Part shown: positions 17,311 to 25,679 of the stretch, piece by piece
Layout of the letters: each line of letters starts with the position of its first letter
Numbering within the stretch: position 1 is the first letter of the stretch
Assembly: GCF_001612725.1 (NCBI RefSeq)
Contig: NZ_BDAZ01000020.1
Coordinates: 21,481-85,480 of the forward strand
DNA: 64,000 nucleotides
Origin: Nocardia anaemiae NBRC 100462
GTDB lineage: Bacteria; Actinomycetota; Actinomycetes; Mycobacteriales; Mycobacteriaceae
Reading direction: 5' to 3'
Translations under genes and position numbers: made by a program
The notes under the pieces: generated by a model
What the model saw: the letters and a program-made list of their open reading frames with translations, nothing else
Database searches by the model: none
What the model was told of the DNA's origin: nothing

Positions 17311-18825
17311 CTTCGGCAACTTGCGCCTGCCGCGAGCGTCGAGCGCGCGCATCAATCCGGCGACCACCCGCACGCGCGCACGTGAGGCCGGATACCAGGT
17401 CAACTCGCGCTTCATCGCCGGTCCACGCGGCACCGTAATCGCTTGCTGGCGACAGTATTTCCGGATTCCGGCGGCACCGCCCCAGCGCGCACCGACCCCG
17501 GAATCCTTCCACCCGCCCATCGGCAGTGCGAAGCTGAACAGATTCGCGAAGGCGTCGTTGATATTGACCGCACCCGCTTCCAGCCGCCGCGCCACTCGCT
17601 CGCCGCGCTTGCGGTCTCCGGTCCACACCGTGGCCGAGAGACCGTAGACCGAATCGTTGGCCAGGCGCACCGCCTCGTCCTCGTCGGCGACCTTCAGCAC
17701 CGGAATCGTCGGACCGAATGTCTCCTCGGTGATGCAAGCCATCGAATGGTCCACATCCACCAGCACGGTCGGTTCGAAGAAGGTGCCAACCCCGGTCGCC
17801 TTGCCGCCGGTGGTGATCCGCGCGCCCGCGGCCACCGCCTCTTCGACGTGACGTGCCACGATATCGCGCTGCGCCGCGGTCGCCATCGCGCCGATATCGA
17901 AGCCGAATCCGCGCCCATCGTGGCCCTGCCGCAACGCGCGCACCTTTTCGGTCAGGCTGGTTATGAACTCGTCGTAGACCGGCGCCTCGACATACACTCG
18001 CTCGATCGACACACAGACCTGCCCGGAATTGAACAACCCGCCATAGGCGATGCCCGCCGCTGCCCGCTCGATATCGGCGTCCCCGAGCACGATCGCCGGA
18101 TCCTTGCCGCCGAGTTCCAGACTGTACGGGGTCAGGGTCGCGCCGCAGGCGGCGGCGATCGCCTTACCGGTCTTGGTCGACCCGGTGAACTGCACATAAT
18201 CGACCGCCTCGACCACCGCGCGTCCGGTATCGCCGCGCCCGGTCGCGACCGCGAAGATCGGCGGCGCACCGATCTCGGCCCACCCTCGCGCCAGCGCGAC
18301 CGCACTCAACGGCGTGACCTCCGACGGCTTGACCAGCACGGCGGCCCCGGCCATCAGCGCGGGCAGCGCGTCGAAGCACACGTTGAGCAGCGGAAAGTTC
18401 CACGGCGTAATGATCCCGACAACCGGATGCGGCCGATAGGTCTTGATCAGTCGCTTGGTCCGGCCGAGCGGACTGTGCGGAGCCGGGTGCTCGTCGAGCA
18501 GGAATTTCGCCGCATTGCGCGCCCAGTATTTGATCAGGTTGACCGCGGCGGGCACCTCTATCTCCGCGTCGTAGCGGGTCTTGCCGGTTTCGGACTGGAC
18601 CACATCGGTGAGCTCGTCGGCATTATCGATCAGCCAATCCTGCAGCCGAAACAGCCATTCGGCGCGCCTATTCGGACCAATCGCCTCCCATTCCGGCTGG
18701 AACAGTCGCAATTCGCGCACCGTCGCGGCCACCGCCGCACTCGATTCTTCGGGTACCCGGCCGGTCACGCTACCGTCGGCCGGATTGTGTACCTCGATCT
18801 CGACCCGCTGTTGCGCCGTACTCAC
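17290..18825 (-). CDS. succinate-semialdehyde/aldehyde dehydrogenase (NAD(P)+)
   Basis: 511 residues of the aldehyde dehydrogenase superfamily: YRPHPVVGIITPWNFPLL, FTGSTKTGKAIA, catalytic Glu in SLELGGKDPAIV and nucleophilic Cys in FNSGQVCVSIERVYV. The sequence is closest, in my reading, to the mycobacterial GabD2-type succinate-semialdehyde dehydrogenases. The start is GTG 18825, 8 bases after a perfect AGGAGG; the open frame continues 40 codons upstream but across the ribosome binding site. Divergent from an AraC regulator, which may control it. Confidence 0.88.
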   Translation of the reverse strand: MSTAQQRVEIEVHNPADGSVTGRVPEESSAAVAATVRELRLFQPEWEAIGPNRRAEWLFRLQDWLIDNADELTDVVQSETGKTRYDAEIEVPAAVNLIKYWARNAAKFLLDEHPAPHSPLGRTKRLIKTYRPHPVVGIITPWNFPLLNVCFDALPALMAGAAVLVKPSEVTPLSAVALARGWAEIGAPPIFAVATGRGDTGRAVVEAVDYVQFTGSTKTGKAIAAACGATLTPYSLELGGKDPAIVLGDADIERAAAGIAYGGLFNSGQVCVSIERVYVEAPVYDEFITSLTEKVRALRQGHDGRGFGFDIGAMATAAQRDIVARHVEEAVAAGARITTGGKATGVGTFFEPTVLVDVDHSMACITEETFGPTIPVLKVADEDEAVRLANDSVYGLSATVWTGDRKRGERVARRLEAGAVNINDAFANLFSFALPMGGWKDSGVGARWGGAAGIRKYCRQQAITVPRGPAMKRELTWYPASRARVRVVAGLMRALDARGRRKLPKLLGGRR

Positions 18826-18977
18826 CCGGCTCACCTCCTGTGCTGTGCCTCGCCCTCCAGCGTGGCATTTCCGCCGCCGTGGCACCGGGTGTTCCGATTT
18901 TCCTGCGATGGGGAAGAAATGATTGATACGTTCCGCCAATAGCAAGACGGGACCGGCTTCGACGAGGATGCAGTTCA

Positions 18978-20006
18978 GTGTTCGATTGGGATCTACTGCG
19001 AACTACCTCCAGCGTGCATGTGCTGATGCAATTGGCGCAGGAACGCGGCATGTCGCCGGAAGCCTGTCTCGCGGGCACGAGACTGGTACCCGATGCGGTG
19101 CGCGATCCCGATGCCGAGGTGACGGCACGTCAAGAGGTGCGCGTCATGCGGAATCTGCTCGCGCGATTCGGCGCTGAACCGGGACTGGGTGTCGAGGCCG
19201 GGAACCGATATCGCTTATCGCTGTACGGGCCGTGGGGGCTGGCGCTGCTGAGCAGTCGTACGGTGCGCGAGGTGATCGAGGTTTCACTGCGCTATGTCGA
19301 TCTGGCCTTGGTCTTCGGCCGGTTGATCTTCGATGAGGGACCGGCCGAGTCGCGGCTCATCTTCGACGATTCGGAGATACCGGAGGATGTGCGCGCCTTT
19401 CTGACCGAGCGCGTCATCACCGGTATCCAGTCCATCGGCCGGGAGCGGTTCTCCGCTGGTGTGCCCGTCACCCGGATCAGCTTCCGCCATCGGGCTCCGG
19501 CGGATACGACCCGCTACCGCAACGTCTTCGGTGTCGAGCCGGAATTCGACGCGGCGGTCAACGAATTGGCCTTCGACAGTGCCTATCTCGATGTCGCGCT
19601 GCCGCAGGCCAACGAATGGGCGCGCGGGACATGCGAACAACTGTGCCGCGATCTGCTCACCGCGCGCCGCGCCCGCAGCGGTGTCGCCGGTGCGGTGCGT
19701 GACCTGCTGGTCCGCAATCCCGGTGAGATTCCGGACCAAATCGCCGTCGCCGCAGCGCTTTTCATCAGCCCGCGCACGCTGTCTCGCCGCCTGCGCGATG
19801 AGGGCACCTCCTTCCGCAACCTGCTCGACGAAGTCCGCCAGATGATGTCGGAGGAACTGCTCAGCCATACCGATATGACCACCGAACAGGTCGCCGCCCG
19901 CCTCGGCTACGCCGAGGCCGCATCCTTCATCCGCGCATTCCGCCGCTGGCAAGGCTGCCCACCCCAGGAATTCCGAGCCCGCACCCCCCTCGTGGGAACC
20001 AGGTGA
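18978..20006 (+). CDS. AraC-family regulator (arabinose-binding-domain type)
   Basis: 342 residues beginning with GTG. The first 200 residues form the AraC_arabinose_bind-like domain common in actinobacteria (ROB-like, with GPWGLALLSSRTVREVIEVSLRY); the C-terminal 100 residues are the double helix-turn-helix (AAALFISPRTLSRRLRDEGT and VAARLGYAEAASFIRAFRRW). Divergent from the aldehyde dehydrogenase with a 152-base gap, the classic arrangement for a local regulator. Its inducer is unknown. Confidence 0.92.
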   Translation: MFDWDLLRTTSSVHVLMQLAQERGMSPEACLAGTRLVPDAVRDPDAEVTARQEVRVMRNLLARFGAEPGLGVEAGNRYRLSLYGPWGLALLSSRTVREVIEVSLRYVDLALVFGRLIFDEGPAESRLIFDDSEIPEDVRAFLTERVITGIQSIGRERFSAGVPVTRISFRHRAPADTTRYRNVFGVEPEFDAAVNELAFDSAYLDVALPQANEWARGTCEQLCRDLLTARRARSGVAGAVRDLLVRNPGEIPDQIAVAAALFISPRTLSRRLRDEGTSFRNLLDEVRQMMSEELLSHTDMTTEQVAARLGYAEAASFIRAFRRWQGCPPQEFRARTPLVGTR

Positions 20007-20055
20007 TCCCCTCGATCATGCGCTGGTGGCGGCGAACGTCGAGAGCGGACTTACC

Positions 20056-20856
20056 TCAGTGCATTCTCGCCTCGGCGTTGGCGTGGATGATGGCGCAGAG
20101 CCAGGGGGTCAGGCCGGGGGCGAGAGTGTTGTAGAAGGTGGTGTAGGCGGGGTTGGTCACGTAGGTGTTGGCTATGCAGAGGTGCATGGCGGGGGTGCAA
20201 TCGAAGTAGGTGTTGATGGAGGCTCGGTGGCGTTCGGCGAGGGCGTTGGCATCGGCGCTGCCCGGGAGTACTCCGGCGCGGTAGGCGGCGGCCAGGTCGG
20301 TGTTGAGTGCGTCGACGGTGGCGGCGATCTGTTGCCAGTCCTCGGCGGTTCTTTGCGCGGCGCGTTCGGCGTACTGGGCCCACTGGGCGGTGTCACCCCA
20401 ACGGTCGTGGGCTTCCGCGGTCCAATTGGGTTGCCAGTGCTCCCCGAAGATCTCGACCTGTTCCTCCGCGGAGAGCAGGATTCCGGACTCTCTGGCTTCG
20501 ATCATGCGGTCCATGCCATCGGCCATCTGTTGCAGGCGGGCGGCGCGCTCGCGGAGCTCGTCGCGCTGGCGGCGCAGCGACGAGGTCGCATCGGCAGGTG
20601 CGTCCAGGACCGTCTTGATCTCATCGAGGGGTACGCCCAGCTCACGGTAGAGGAGCACGCGCTGGATGCGGGCGAGGTCCGCGCTCGTATAGAGCCGGTA
20701 CCCCGCCTCGGTGCGCTCGGTCGGGCACACGAGTCCGATCGCGTCCCAGTGATGAAGCGTTCGGATCGTGACACCCATTTGCGCGGCGGCCGCCCCGACG
20801 GTGCGACCGGCATCGGCCTGATCGGTCACACCGTCCAGTTTGACAGGCACGCTCAT
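20056..20856 (-). CDS. MerR-family regulator with TipAS domain
   Basis: 266 residues. N-terminal MerR winged helix (TVGAAAAQMGVTIRTLHHWDAIGL, then TEAGYRLYTSADLARIQRVLLY), a coiled-coil dimerisation helix, and a C-terminal TipAS-like effector domain of about 120 residues (QVEIFGEHWQPNWTAEAHDR, then YVTNPAYTTFYNTLAPGL). TipAL-type proteins bind thiopeptides or other amphipathic drugs. It is the second gene of an operon: its ATG overlaps the upstream VOC stop (ATGA). The MerR-type promoter upstream of the VOC gene is its likely target, giving autoregulation. Confidence 0.92.
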   Translation of the reverse strand: MSVPVKLDGVTDQADAGRTVGAAAAQMGVTIRTLHHWDAIGLVCPTERTEAGYRLYTSADLARIQRVLLYRELGVPLDEIKTVLDAPADATSSLRRQRDELRERAARLQQMADGMDRMIEARESGILLSAEEQVEIFGEHWQPNWTAEAHDRWGDTAQWAQYAERAAQRTAEDWQQIAATVDALNTDLAAAYRAGVLPGSADANALAERHRASINTYFDCTPAMHLCIANTYVTNPAYTTFYNTLAPGLTPWLCAIIHANAEARMH

Positions 20857-21359
20857 GCTCGCGGCGCCTCGATCCCGATGGACCGCAAGTGCTCGGCCTC
20901 GGGACTGTTCGGATCGTACGGTCGCGCCGCGGTCATGATCACCCGTGTGTTGTCCGGCGTGCGGACCTCCAGATCCACCGTAGTCCACGGCATCGGCCGC
21001 GGCCCCGACGTGCAACCGGGCAGCAGTTGCTCACACGCGGCCGCGATCTCGTCGAGCTGGCCCAGCACGCAAGCGAAGCTCACGCTCAACTCGGTTGCCG
21101 CCGCGGCCTGGTCAGCGGTTACGAGCAGGACATCCTGGAATGCCCAGCGCCGCAGGTGGGTGATTCGACCGGGGACGGAGAACAGGTCGAAGAAGCCGAG
21201 ACCGCGCGTCCAGAAGTCCACCGACGCGGCCAGATCGGCCGTCGGCACCGTGACGAACATCGGCATCCCGTAGATGCCGCGGAAAAGCTCCGGCGGCACG
21301 GCGTCGGGGCCCGGTACGGGAACCGGACTGATATCGAATGCTGGGTAATTTTCGCTCAC
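20853..21359 (-). CDS. VOC (glyoxalase/bleomycin-resistance) family protein
   Basis: 168 residues from GTG 21359, or two more from GTG 21365. One betaalphabetabetabeta module region starts at MFVTVPTADLAASVDFWTRGLGFF and a second half ends PDNTRVIMTAARPYD, typical of the VOC superfamily (resistance proteins, dioxygenases, isomerases). GTG 21359 falls 7-8 bases after the predicted -10, so it may be read from a leaderless transcript. Co-transcribed with the TipAS-type MerR regulator, which suggests drug binding or detoxification induced by the same compound (inference). Confidence 0.85.
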   Translation of the reverse strand: MSENYPAFDISPVPVPGPDAVPPELFRGIYGMPMFVTVPTADLAASVDFWTRGLGFFDLFSVPGRITHLRRWAFQDVLLVTADQAAAATELSVSFACVLGQLDEIAAACEQLLPGCTSGPRPMPWTTVDLEVRTPDNTRVIMTAARPYDPNSPEAEHLRSIGIEAPRA

Positions 21360-21365
21360 CGGCAC

Positions 21366-21399
21366 ATCGTCGAGCCTGACGTAACGTCAGGGTCAAATC
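21366..21399 (-). promoter_or_regulatory. MerR-type promoter and operator of the VOC/merR operon
   Basis: On the minus strand TTGACC (-35, around 21390-21395) is followed by a 19-base spacer and GACGAT (-10, around 21365-21370). Within the spacer lies the inverted repeat CCTGACG-TTA-CGTCAGG (21375-21391). An over-long 19-base spacer with a central dyad is the hallmark of promoters that MerR proteins untwist to activate. The -10 lies just before the VOC start codon. Confidence 0.75.
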
Positions 21400-21483
21400 A
21401 CGGCCCGGTGGACCTAGCCGTGGCATGCTCGTCTTATCGGCGATTTCCGACCGGAAGGCGGGTGCGATGCCCGGACCAGCGCC

Positions 21484-22107
21484 ATGACCGAGACCGTCTG
21501 GTACGCGTCATACGGCTCGAATATGCATTCGAGCCGCTTGCGCTGCTATCTCGCCGGTGGCACACCCGACGGCGGCGCGATCACGCTCCCCGGCTGTCGC
21601 CACGGGGCCGAACCGCTGCGCTCGGTACCGCTCACGCTCCCCGGCCTGCAATATTTCGCCACCGAATCGCTGACCTGGACCGGCGGCCGCGCCTTCTACG
21701 ATCCCGACGCCGCCGGTGAAACCGCCGCCCGCGCCCACCTGGTCACCATCGAGCAGTTCTGCGATATCGCCGCCCAGGAGATGTACCGGACGCCCGGCAC
21801 CGACCTGGAAGTGTGCGAGGCGATCACTCACGGCCGACTGACGCTCGGTCCCGGTCGCTATGAAACACTGGTCTGCACAGGGACTTTCGAAGGACATCCG
21901 GTCCTCACCATTACCGCGCCTTGGCGCTATACCGACCTCCCGGGAAACCCACCGTCGGCGGCTTACATCCGCCACCTCGCCGCGGGCCTGACCGAATCCC
22001 ACGCCTGGACCGTAGAAGAGATCGCCATCTACATCGCGACCCGTCCCGGCGCGGACCTCGGCTGGACCGCCGCGGCCATCGCCACCCTGCTGGGTGCGGC
22101 CACGTGA
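21484..22107 (+). CDS. gamma-glutamylcyclotransferase-like (GGCT/AIG2 fold) protein
   Basis: 207 residues opening with VWYASYGSNM, the Y-G-S-N substrate loop of the GGCT fold. Actinobacterial homologues of this size are often labelled histone deacetylase without basis. The region around EVCEAITHGRLTLGPGRYETLVCTG is consistent with the beta barrel. Substrate unknown. Divergent from the VOC/merR operon and convergent, almost touching, with the frameshifted hydrolase. Confidence 0.7.
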   Translation: MTETVWYASYGSNMHSSRLRCYLAGGTPDGGAITLPGCRHGAEPLRSVPLTLPGLQYFATESLTWTGGRAFYDPDAAGETAARAHLVTIEQFCDIAAQEMYRTPGTDLEVCEAITHGRLTLGPGRYETLVCTGTFEGHPVLTITAPWRYTDLPGNPPSAAYIRHLAAGLTESHAWTVEEIAIYIATRPGADLGWTAAAIATLLGAAT

Positions 22108-22113
22108 CCGGAC

Positions 22114-22987
22114 CTAGCGAACGTTATCCACGATGCGCAGGATTTCGTCGACGATCAGATCGGGTTCGGTGAACATGACGAGGTGACCCGAGCGCCCGGC
22201 CTCGACCAGTCGGCCCTTGGGGAAAGCGGCGGCGGTGGGCGGCGGTCAGCCTGGTGCGGGTGGTCTTGTCGAGACGAGGGAGTTTCGTGCCGGTGATGAC
22301 GCTGACATCCACGGCACCGAGTTCGTGCGGCTGGTCGCGGAGATTTCGCAGACCGGCGCTGAACTGGTCCTGTTCGGCGATCATGGTGCGCGCGGCACGC
22401 GGGGTGAAATCCTCGGCACGGTGGTCGGCGGCTACATCGGCGGGCTGCCTACCGCCGATCCGGCTGCCGAGCAGACGGTAGCGGCCGCAGCGGGCGAGCT
22501 TGGGCAACAGGACGCGGGTCATCGCGTACCGCTTCTGCGCCGAAGGCAGGAAATACAATTCGCAATTCTCGTCGCTCTGATCGACCAGCACGATTCCCTG
22601 GACGCGGGTCGGATTCGCGGTCGCGGCGACACGGACGATGGGGCCGCCCCAGCTGTGGCCGACAAGAATGAAGGGGCCCTCCCCCAATTCCGCCAACACC
22701 GCGGCAAGGTCGTCGGCCATCCGGGCGAGGGTGCGTGGGTTCGGATCGTCATCGCTGCGACCGGTCCCGGCGCGGTCGTAGACAACGGCGCGTACGCGCT
22801 CGGCGACAACCGGCTGCACCAGTCCCCAGATCGACCGGGAGAAACCCATCCCCGATTCGAAAACGACGGTCGGCCCACCACTTCCGCGCACCATGTAGTG
22901 CAGTCGACGGCCATCGGATGTGGTCGCGAATGCGCTCGTACCGAAGGTGTGCTCCTGCCCGAGGGCCTGCTCCGTCACTGTGCCCAA
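22114..22987 (-). pseudogene. alpha/beta hydrolase with a C-terminal frameshift
   Basis: The first 250 residues form a good alpha/beta hydrolase: oxyanion region RGSGGPTVVFESGMG, nucleophile GHSWGG, GIVLVDQSDEN. At about 22226-22235, within a GGCGGCGG run, the frame changes: the encoded tail becomes Arg-rich and ends at 22124. Removing one base restores a tail reading A-A-F-P-K-G-R-L-V-E-A-G-R-S-G-H-L-V-M-F and ending ILRIVDNVR at 22114, with the expected catalytic His in G-R-S-G-H. As written the protein lacks that His and should be inactive. Either a real slip in the GC repeat or a sequencing error. Confidence 0.75.
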
Positions 22988-23118
22988 CCTACCTTCTCCT
23001 CGCCCTACGAACCGCGCTGGCCGATAACAGGACTAGACAACTTCGGGCGGTGGCGCAACAGGCTCGATCCCCCCGCCGCAGACCGGAGCCAGCGGCGGGG
23101 CAGCGAAAGCCATTGGTA

Positions 23119-24264
23119 TCAGCTGAGTTTCAGCGAACGACCGATGATTTCCTTCATGATTTCGGTGGTGCCGCCGTAGATGGTCTGCACGCGGGCGTCC
23201 ATGTAGGCCTTGGCGATCGGGAATTCCTTCATGTAGCCGTAGCCGCCGTGCAGCTGCAGGCAGCGGTCGATGAGATCGAGTTGCTCCTCGGTGCTCCACC
23301 ACTTGGCCATGGCCGCGTCCTCGACCGACAGCTTGCCCGCGTTGAGGTCTTCGATGAAGCGGTCGACCAGGACGCGGACGGCGGTGGTCTTGGTGGCCAG
23401 TTCGGCCAGCACGAAACGGGTGTTCTGCAGGGCGCCGATCGGCTTGCCGAAGGCCTTGCGGTCGCGCACGTACTGGATGGTCATCTCCAGGCAGGCTTCC
23501 ATGGCCGCGGCCGCCATGACGGCGATCGACATGCGCTCCTGCGGCAGATTGTTCATCAGGTGGATGAAGCCCATGCCCTCGGTGCCGAGCAGGTTCTTTC
23601 CCGGGACGCGGACATCGGTGAAGCTCAGCTCGGCGGTGTCCTGCGCCTTGAGACCGAGCTTGTCGAGGTTGCGGCCGCGTTCGAAGCCGGGCATACCGCG
23701 CTCCACGACGAGCAGGCTGAAGCCCATCGCGCCCTTGTCCGGATCGGTCTGGGCGACCACGATGACGATATCGGAATTGATGCCGTTGGTGATAAAGGTC
23801 TTGGCGCCGTTGAGGATCCAGTCGTCGCCGTCGCGGACCGCGCGGGTCTTGATGCCCTGGAGGTCGGAGCCGGTGCCCGGTTCGGTCATCGCGATCGCGG
23901 TGATGATCTCGCCGGAACAGAATCCGGGCAGCCAGCGCTGCTTCTGCTCATCGTTGGCGAGTTCGAGCAGATAAGGGGCGATCACATCGTTGTGCAGGGC
24001 GAAGCCGAGACCGGAGTACTGACCGCGCACCGACTCCTCGGCGACGATCGCGTTGTAGCGGAAGTCCTTGACCCCACCGCCGCCGTACTCCTCCGGCATG
24101 GCCATGCCGAGGAATCCCTGTTTACCGGCCTCGAGCCAGACCTCACGGTCGACAATGCCCTGCTCTTCCCACTTCGCATGATTCGGCGCGACGTGCTGAT
24201 CGAGAAACTTGCGGAACGACTCCCGGAACAGCTCGTGTTCGGGCTCGAACAGTGTGCGCTCCAC
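23119..24264 (-). CDS. acyl-CoA dehydrogenase (long-chain type)
   Basis: 381 residues, full length. FAD/substrate signature ITAIAMTEPGTGSDLQGI, FITNGINSDIVIV, and C-terminal LQLHGGYGYMKEFPIAKAYMDARVQTIYGGTTEIMKEIIGRS (cited in parts: QLHGGYGYM, IYGGTTEIMKEI). At the place where medium-chain enzymes have the catalytic Glu (IYEGT) there is Gly, as in long-chain and isovaleryl enzymes, whose base lies on another helix. A FadE-type enzyme for beta-oxidation or related acyl-CoA. Monocistronic as far as can be seen, ATG start. Confidence 0.93.
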   Translation of the reverse strand: MERTLFEPEHELFRESFRKFLDQHVAPNHAKWEEQGIVDREVWLEAGKQGFLGMAMPEEYGGGGVKDFRYNAIVAEESVRGQYSGLGFALHNDVIAPYLLELANDEQKQRWLPGFCSGEIITAIAMTEPGTGSDLQGIKTRAVRDGDDWILNGAKTFITNGINSDIVIVVAQTDPDKGAMGFSLLVVERGMPGFERGRNLDKLGLKAQDTAELSFTDVRVPGKNLLGTEGMGFIHLMNNLPQERMSIAVMAAAAMEACLEMTIQYVRDRKAFGKPIGALQNTRFVLAELATKTTAVRVLVDRFIEDLNAGKLSVEDAAMAKWWSTEEQLDLIDRCLQLHGGYGYMKEFPIAKAYMDARVQTIYGGTTEIMKEIIGRSLKLS

Positions 24265-24669
24265 GCCAACCTCCTAATAACCCCACGGCCGGTCCACACC
24301 GACCCGTCGTTGCCCCCTACGTTACCCGCAACAAGAACCCCCGTTCACTTCCCACCCCAAAACCCCACCACCCAGGGCGCACGCAACGGCGAGAATGCGC
24401 TCATGGAGATTCGCTCTCGACGATTGCCCGCACCGTTGAATGGTGATCAATCGTCCAGTCGCGTCGACAGGCCGAGGCCCTTGGCGAGGACGGGCCAGGT
24501 GGCGGCGGCTTCGAGTGCGCCGCCGATGGCGACCTGATCGGCGAGGCCGCCGACGCTGGGCAGGGCATGCTGGCCGCTGAAGGTTCCCATCGGCCGGGGA
24601 TGCCGTTACAGGATCAGTCGCGGGATGGAGGTATCGACGGGACGCCGCACCTGGATCTCGAGAACGGCC
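24265..24669. other. 405-base interval with possible gene remnants
   Basis: No convincing gene. On the minus strand a 47-codon frame (24447-24590, starting M-G-T-F-S-G-Q-H-A-L-P) follows in phase after a frame ending in I-P-R-L-I-L that overlaps the acyltransferase stop. Both have actinobacterial codon use and could be the debris of one small gene. The part nearest the acyl-CoA dehydrogenase (24290-24400) is rich in CCC/ACC and contains no recognisable signal. Confidence 0.4.
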
Positions 24670-25569
24670 TCAGAACAGACTGCGCAGGCGACCGAACAGG
24701 GTGCGACCCGGATCACGGTCACGCTCGCTGAACAGGAACTTCAGTTCCTCCTCCAACTCCTTACGCACCACATCGCGCAATTCCACTGCGGCAGCGTGCT
24801 TATCGGGTGCATCGCGCCACGGCGTCGGGTCGATGGGCGCACCGGCGGAGAAGTAGAAGCGCTCCGGACGCGGGATACCGGTCGGGCCGACGCCGCGGAT
24901 CAGCGGCGGGGTCAGGTCCCGGTTCAAGCCCAGCGCCTCGACGGCCCAGCGCAGCGGTCGCATGACCGGGTGGTCGCCGTCGAAAACGATGTCGTAGGCG
25001 TCATCGACGCCGATCATCGCCACCGGCACGATCGGCGCGCCCGCCTCGATCGCCATATGCGCGAACCCGGAGCGGCCCTCCCATTTGAGGACGTACTTCT
25101 CGTTCTTGCGACGCACCGCTTCTCGACCGCCGCCCGGGAATACGATGACGGCCTCGCCGCGGGCCAGCAGCGCCAGACAATTGCGCCGGTTGCCGCGCAC
25201 CGTGCCGAAGTGGTGCAGCAACTGACGGATGCCGGGCACATTGATGAGCACATTTTCGGCCAGCCCGCGGATCAGTCGACCGCGCCTGCGCAGCACTTCG
25301 GGTAGCAACAGCGGGGCGTCGATACCGCCCATCAGATTGTGATTGCCGACCAGCAGCACCGGCCCCTGCGCCGGAATGTTCTCCAATCCGTAGAACCGCG
25401 GACTCGTCCACGCGCGCAGCGGCGCGAGCAGGGTGTCGAGCACTCGAATATCGGTGTCGGTGAGCGAAACCGACAGTGGCGCACCGTCACTCAGTACCGG
25501 GGCGGCGAGCGACGAATCACCGGAGCGCCGATCACCCGAATCGGCCGAACCGGAGTGGTCATGCGACAT
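24670..25569 (-). CDS. lysophospholipid acyltransferase family protein
   Basis: 299 residues. GPVLLVGNHNLMGGIDAPLL supplies the His and Asp of the acyltransferase active site (spacing longer than the H-x4-D of PlsC, as in the MGAT/DGAT2-like branch), and VIVFPGGGREAVRRKNEKY with APIVPVAMIG match the later blocks of that branch. Probably transfers a fatty acyl group to a lyso-lipid or an alcohol at the membrane. Acidic N-terminal 30 residues. Transcribed with hflX upstream (110-base gap). Confidence 0.85.
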   Translation of the reverse strand: MSHDHSGSADSGDRRSGDSSLAAPVLSDGAPLSVSLTDTDIRVLDTLLAPLRAWTSPRFYGLENIPAQGPVLLVGNHNLMGGIDAPLLLPEVLRRRGRLIRGLAENVLINVPGIRQLLHHFGTVRGNRRNCLALLARGEAVIVFPGGGREAVRRKNEKYVLKWEGRSGFAHMAIEAGAPIVPVAMIGVDDAYDIVFDGDHPVMRPLRWAVEALGLNRDLTPPLIRGVGPTGIPRPERFYFSAGAPIDPTPWRDAPDKHAAAVELRDVVRKELEEELKFLFSERDRDPGRTLFGRLRSLF

Positions 25570-25679
25570 TTAACCCTCCTGATGTCGATTCGATGACGAT
25601 AGCGCAACGAATTCGCCTGTGTTGCACCGGATGTGCCGGACATGCGCTAGCGACCGGCCGGTTCGCGAACGGATCGGGA

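Noticed and set aside
24447..24590. 47-codon minus-strand gene
   Set aside because: No ribosome binding site, immediately preceded by an in-frame stop, and no family; kept only as a possible remnant in the interval description.
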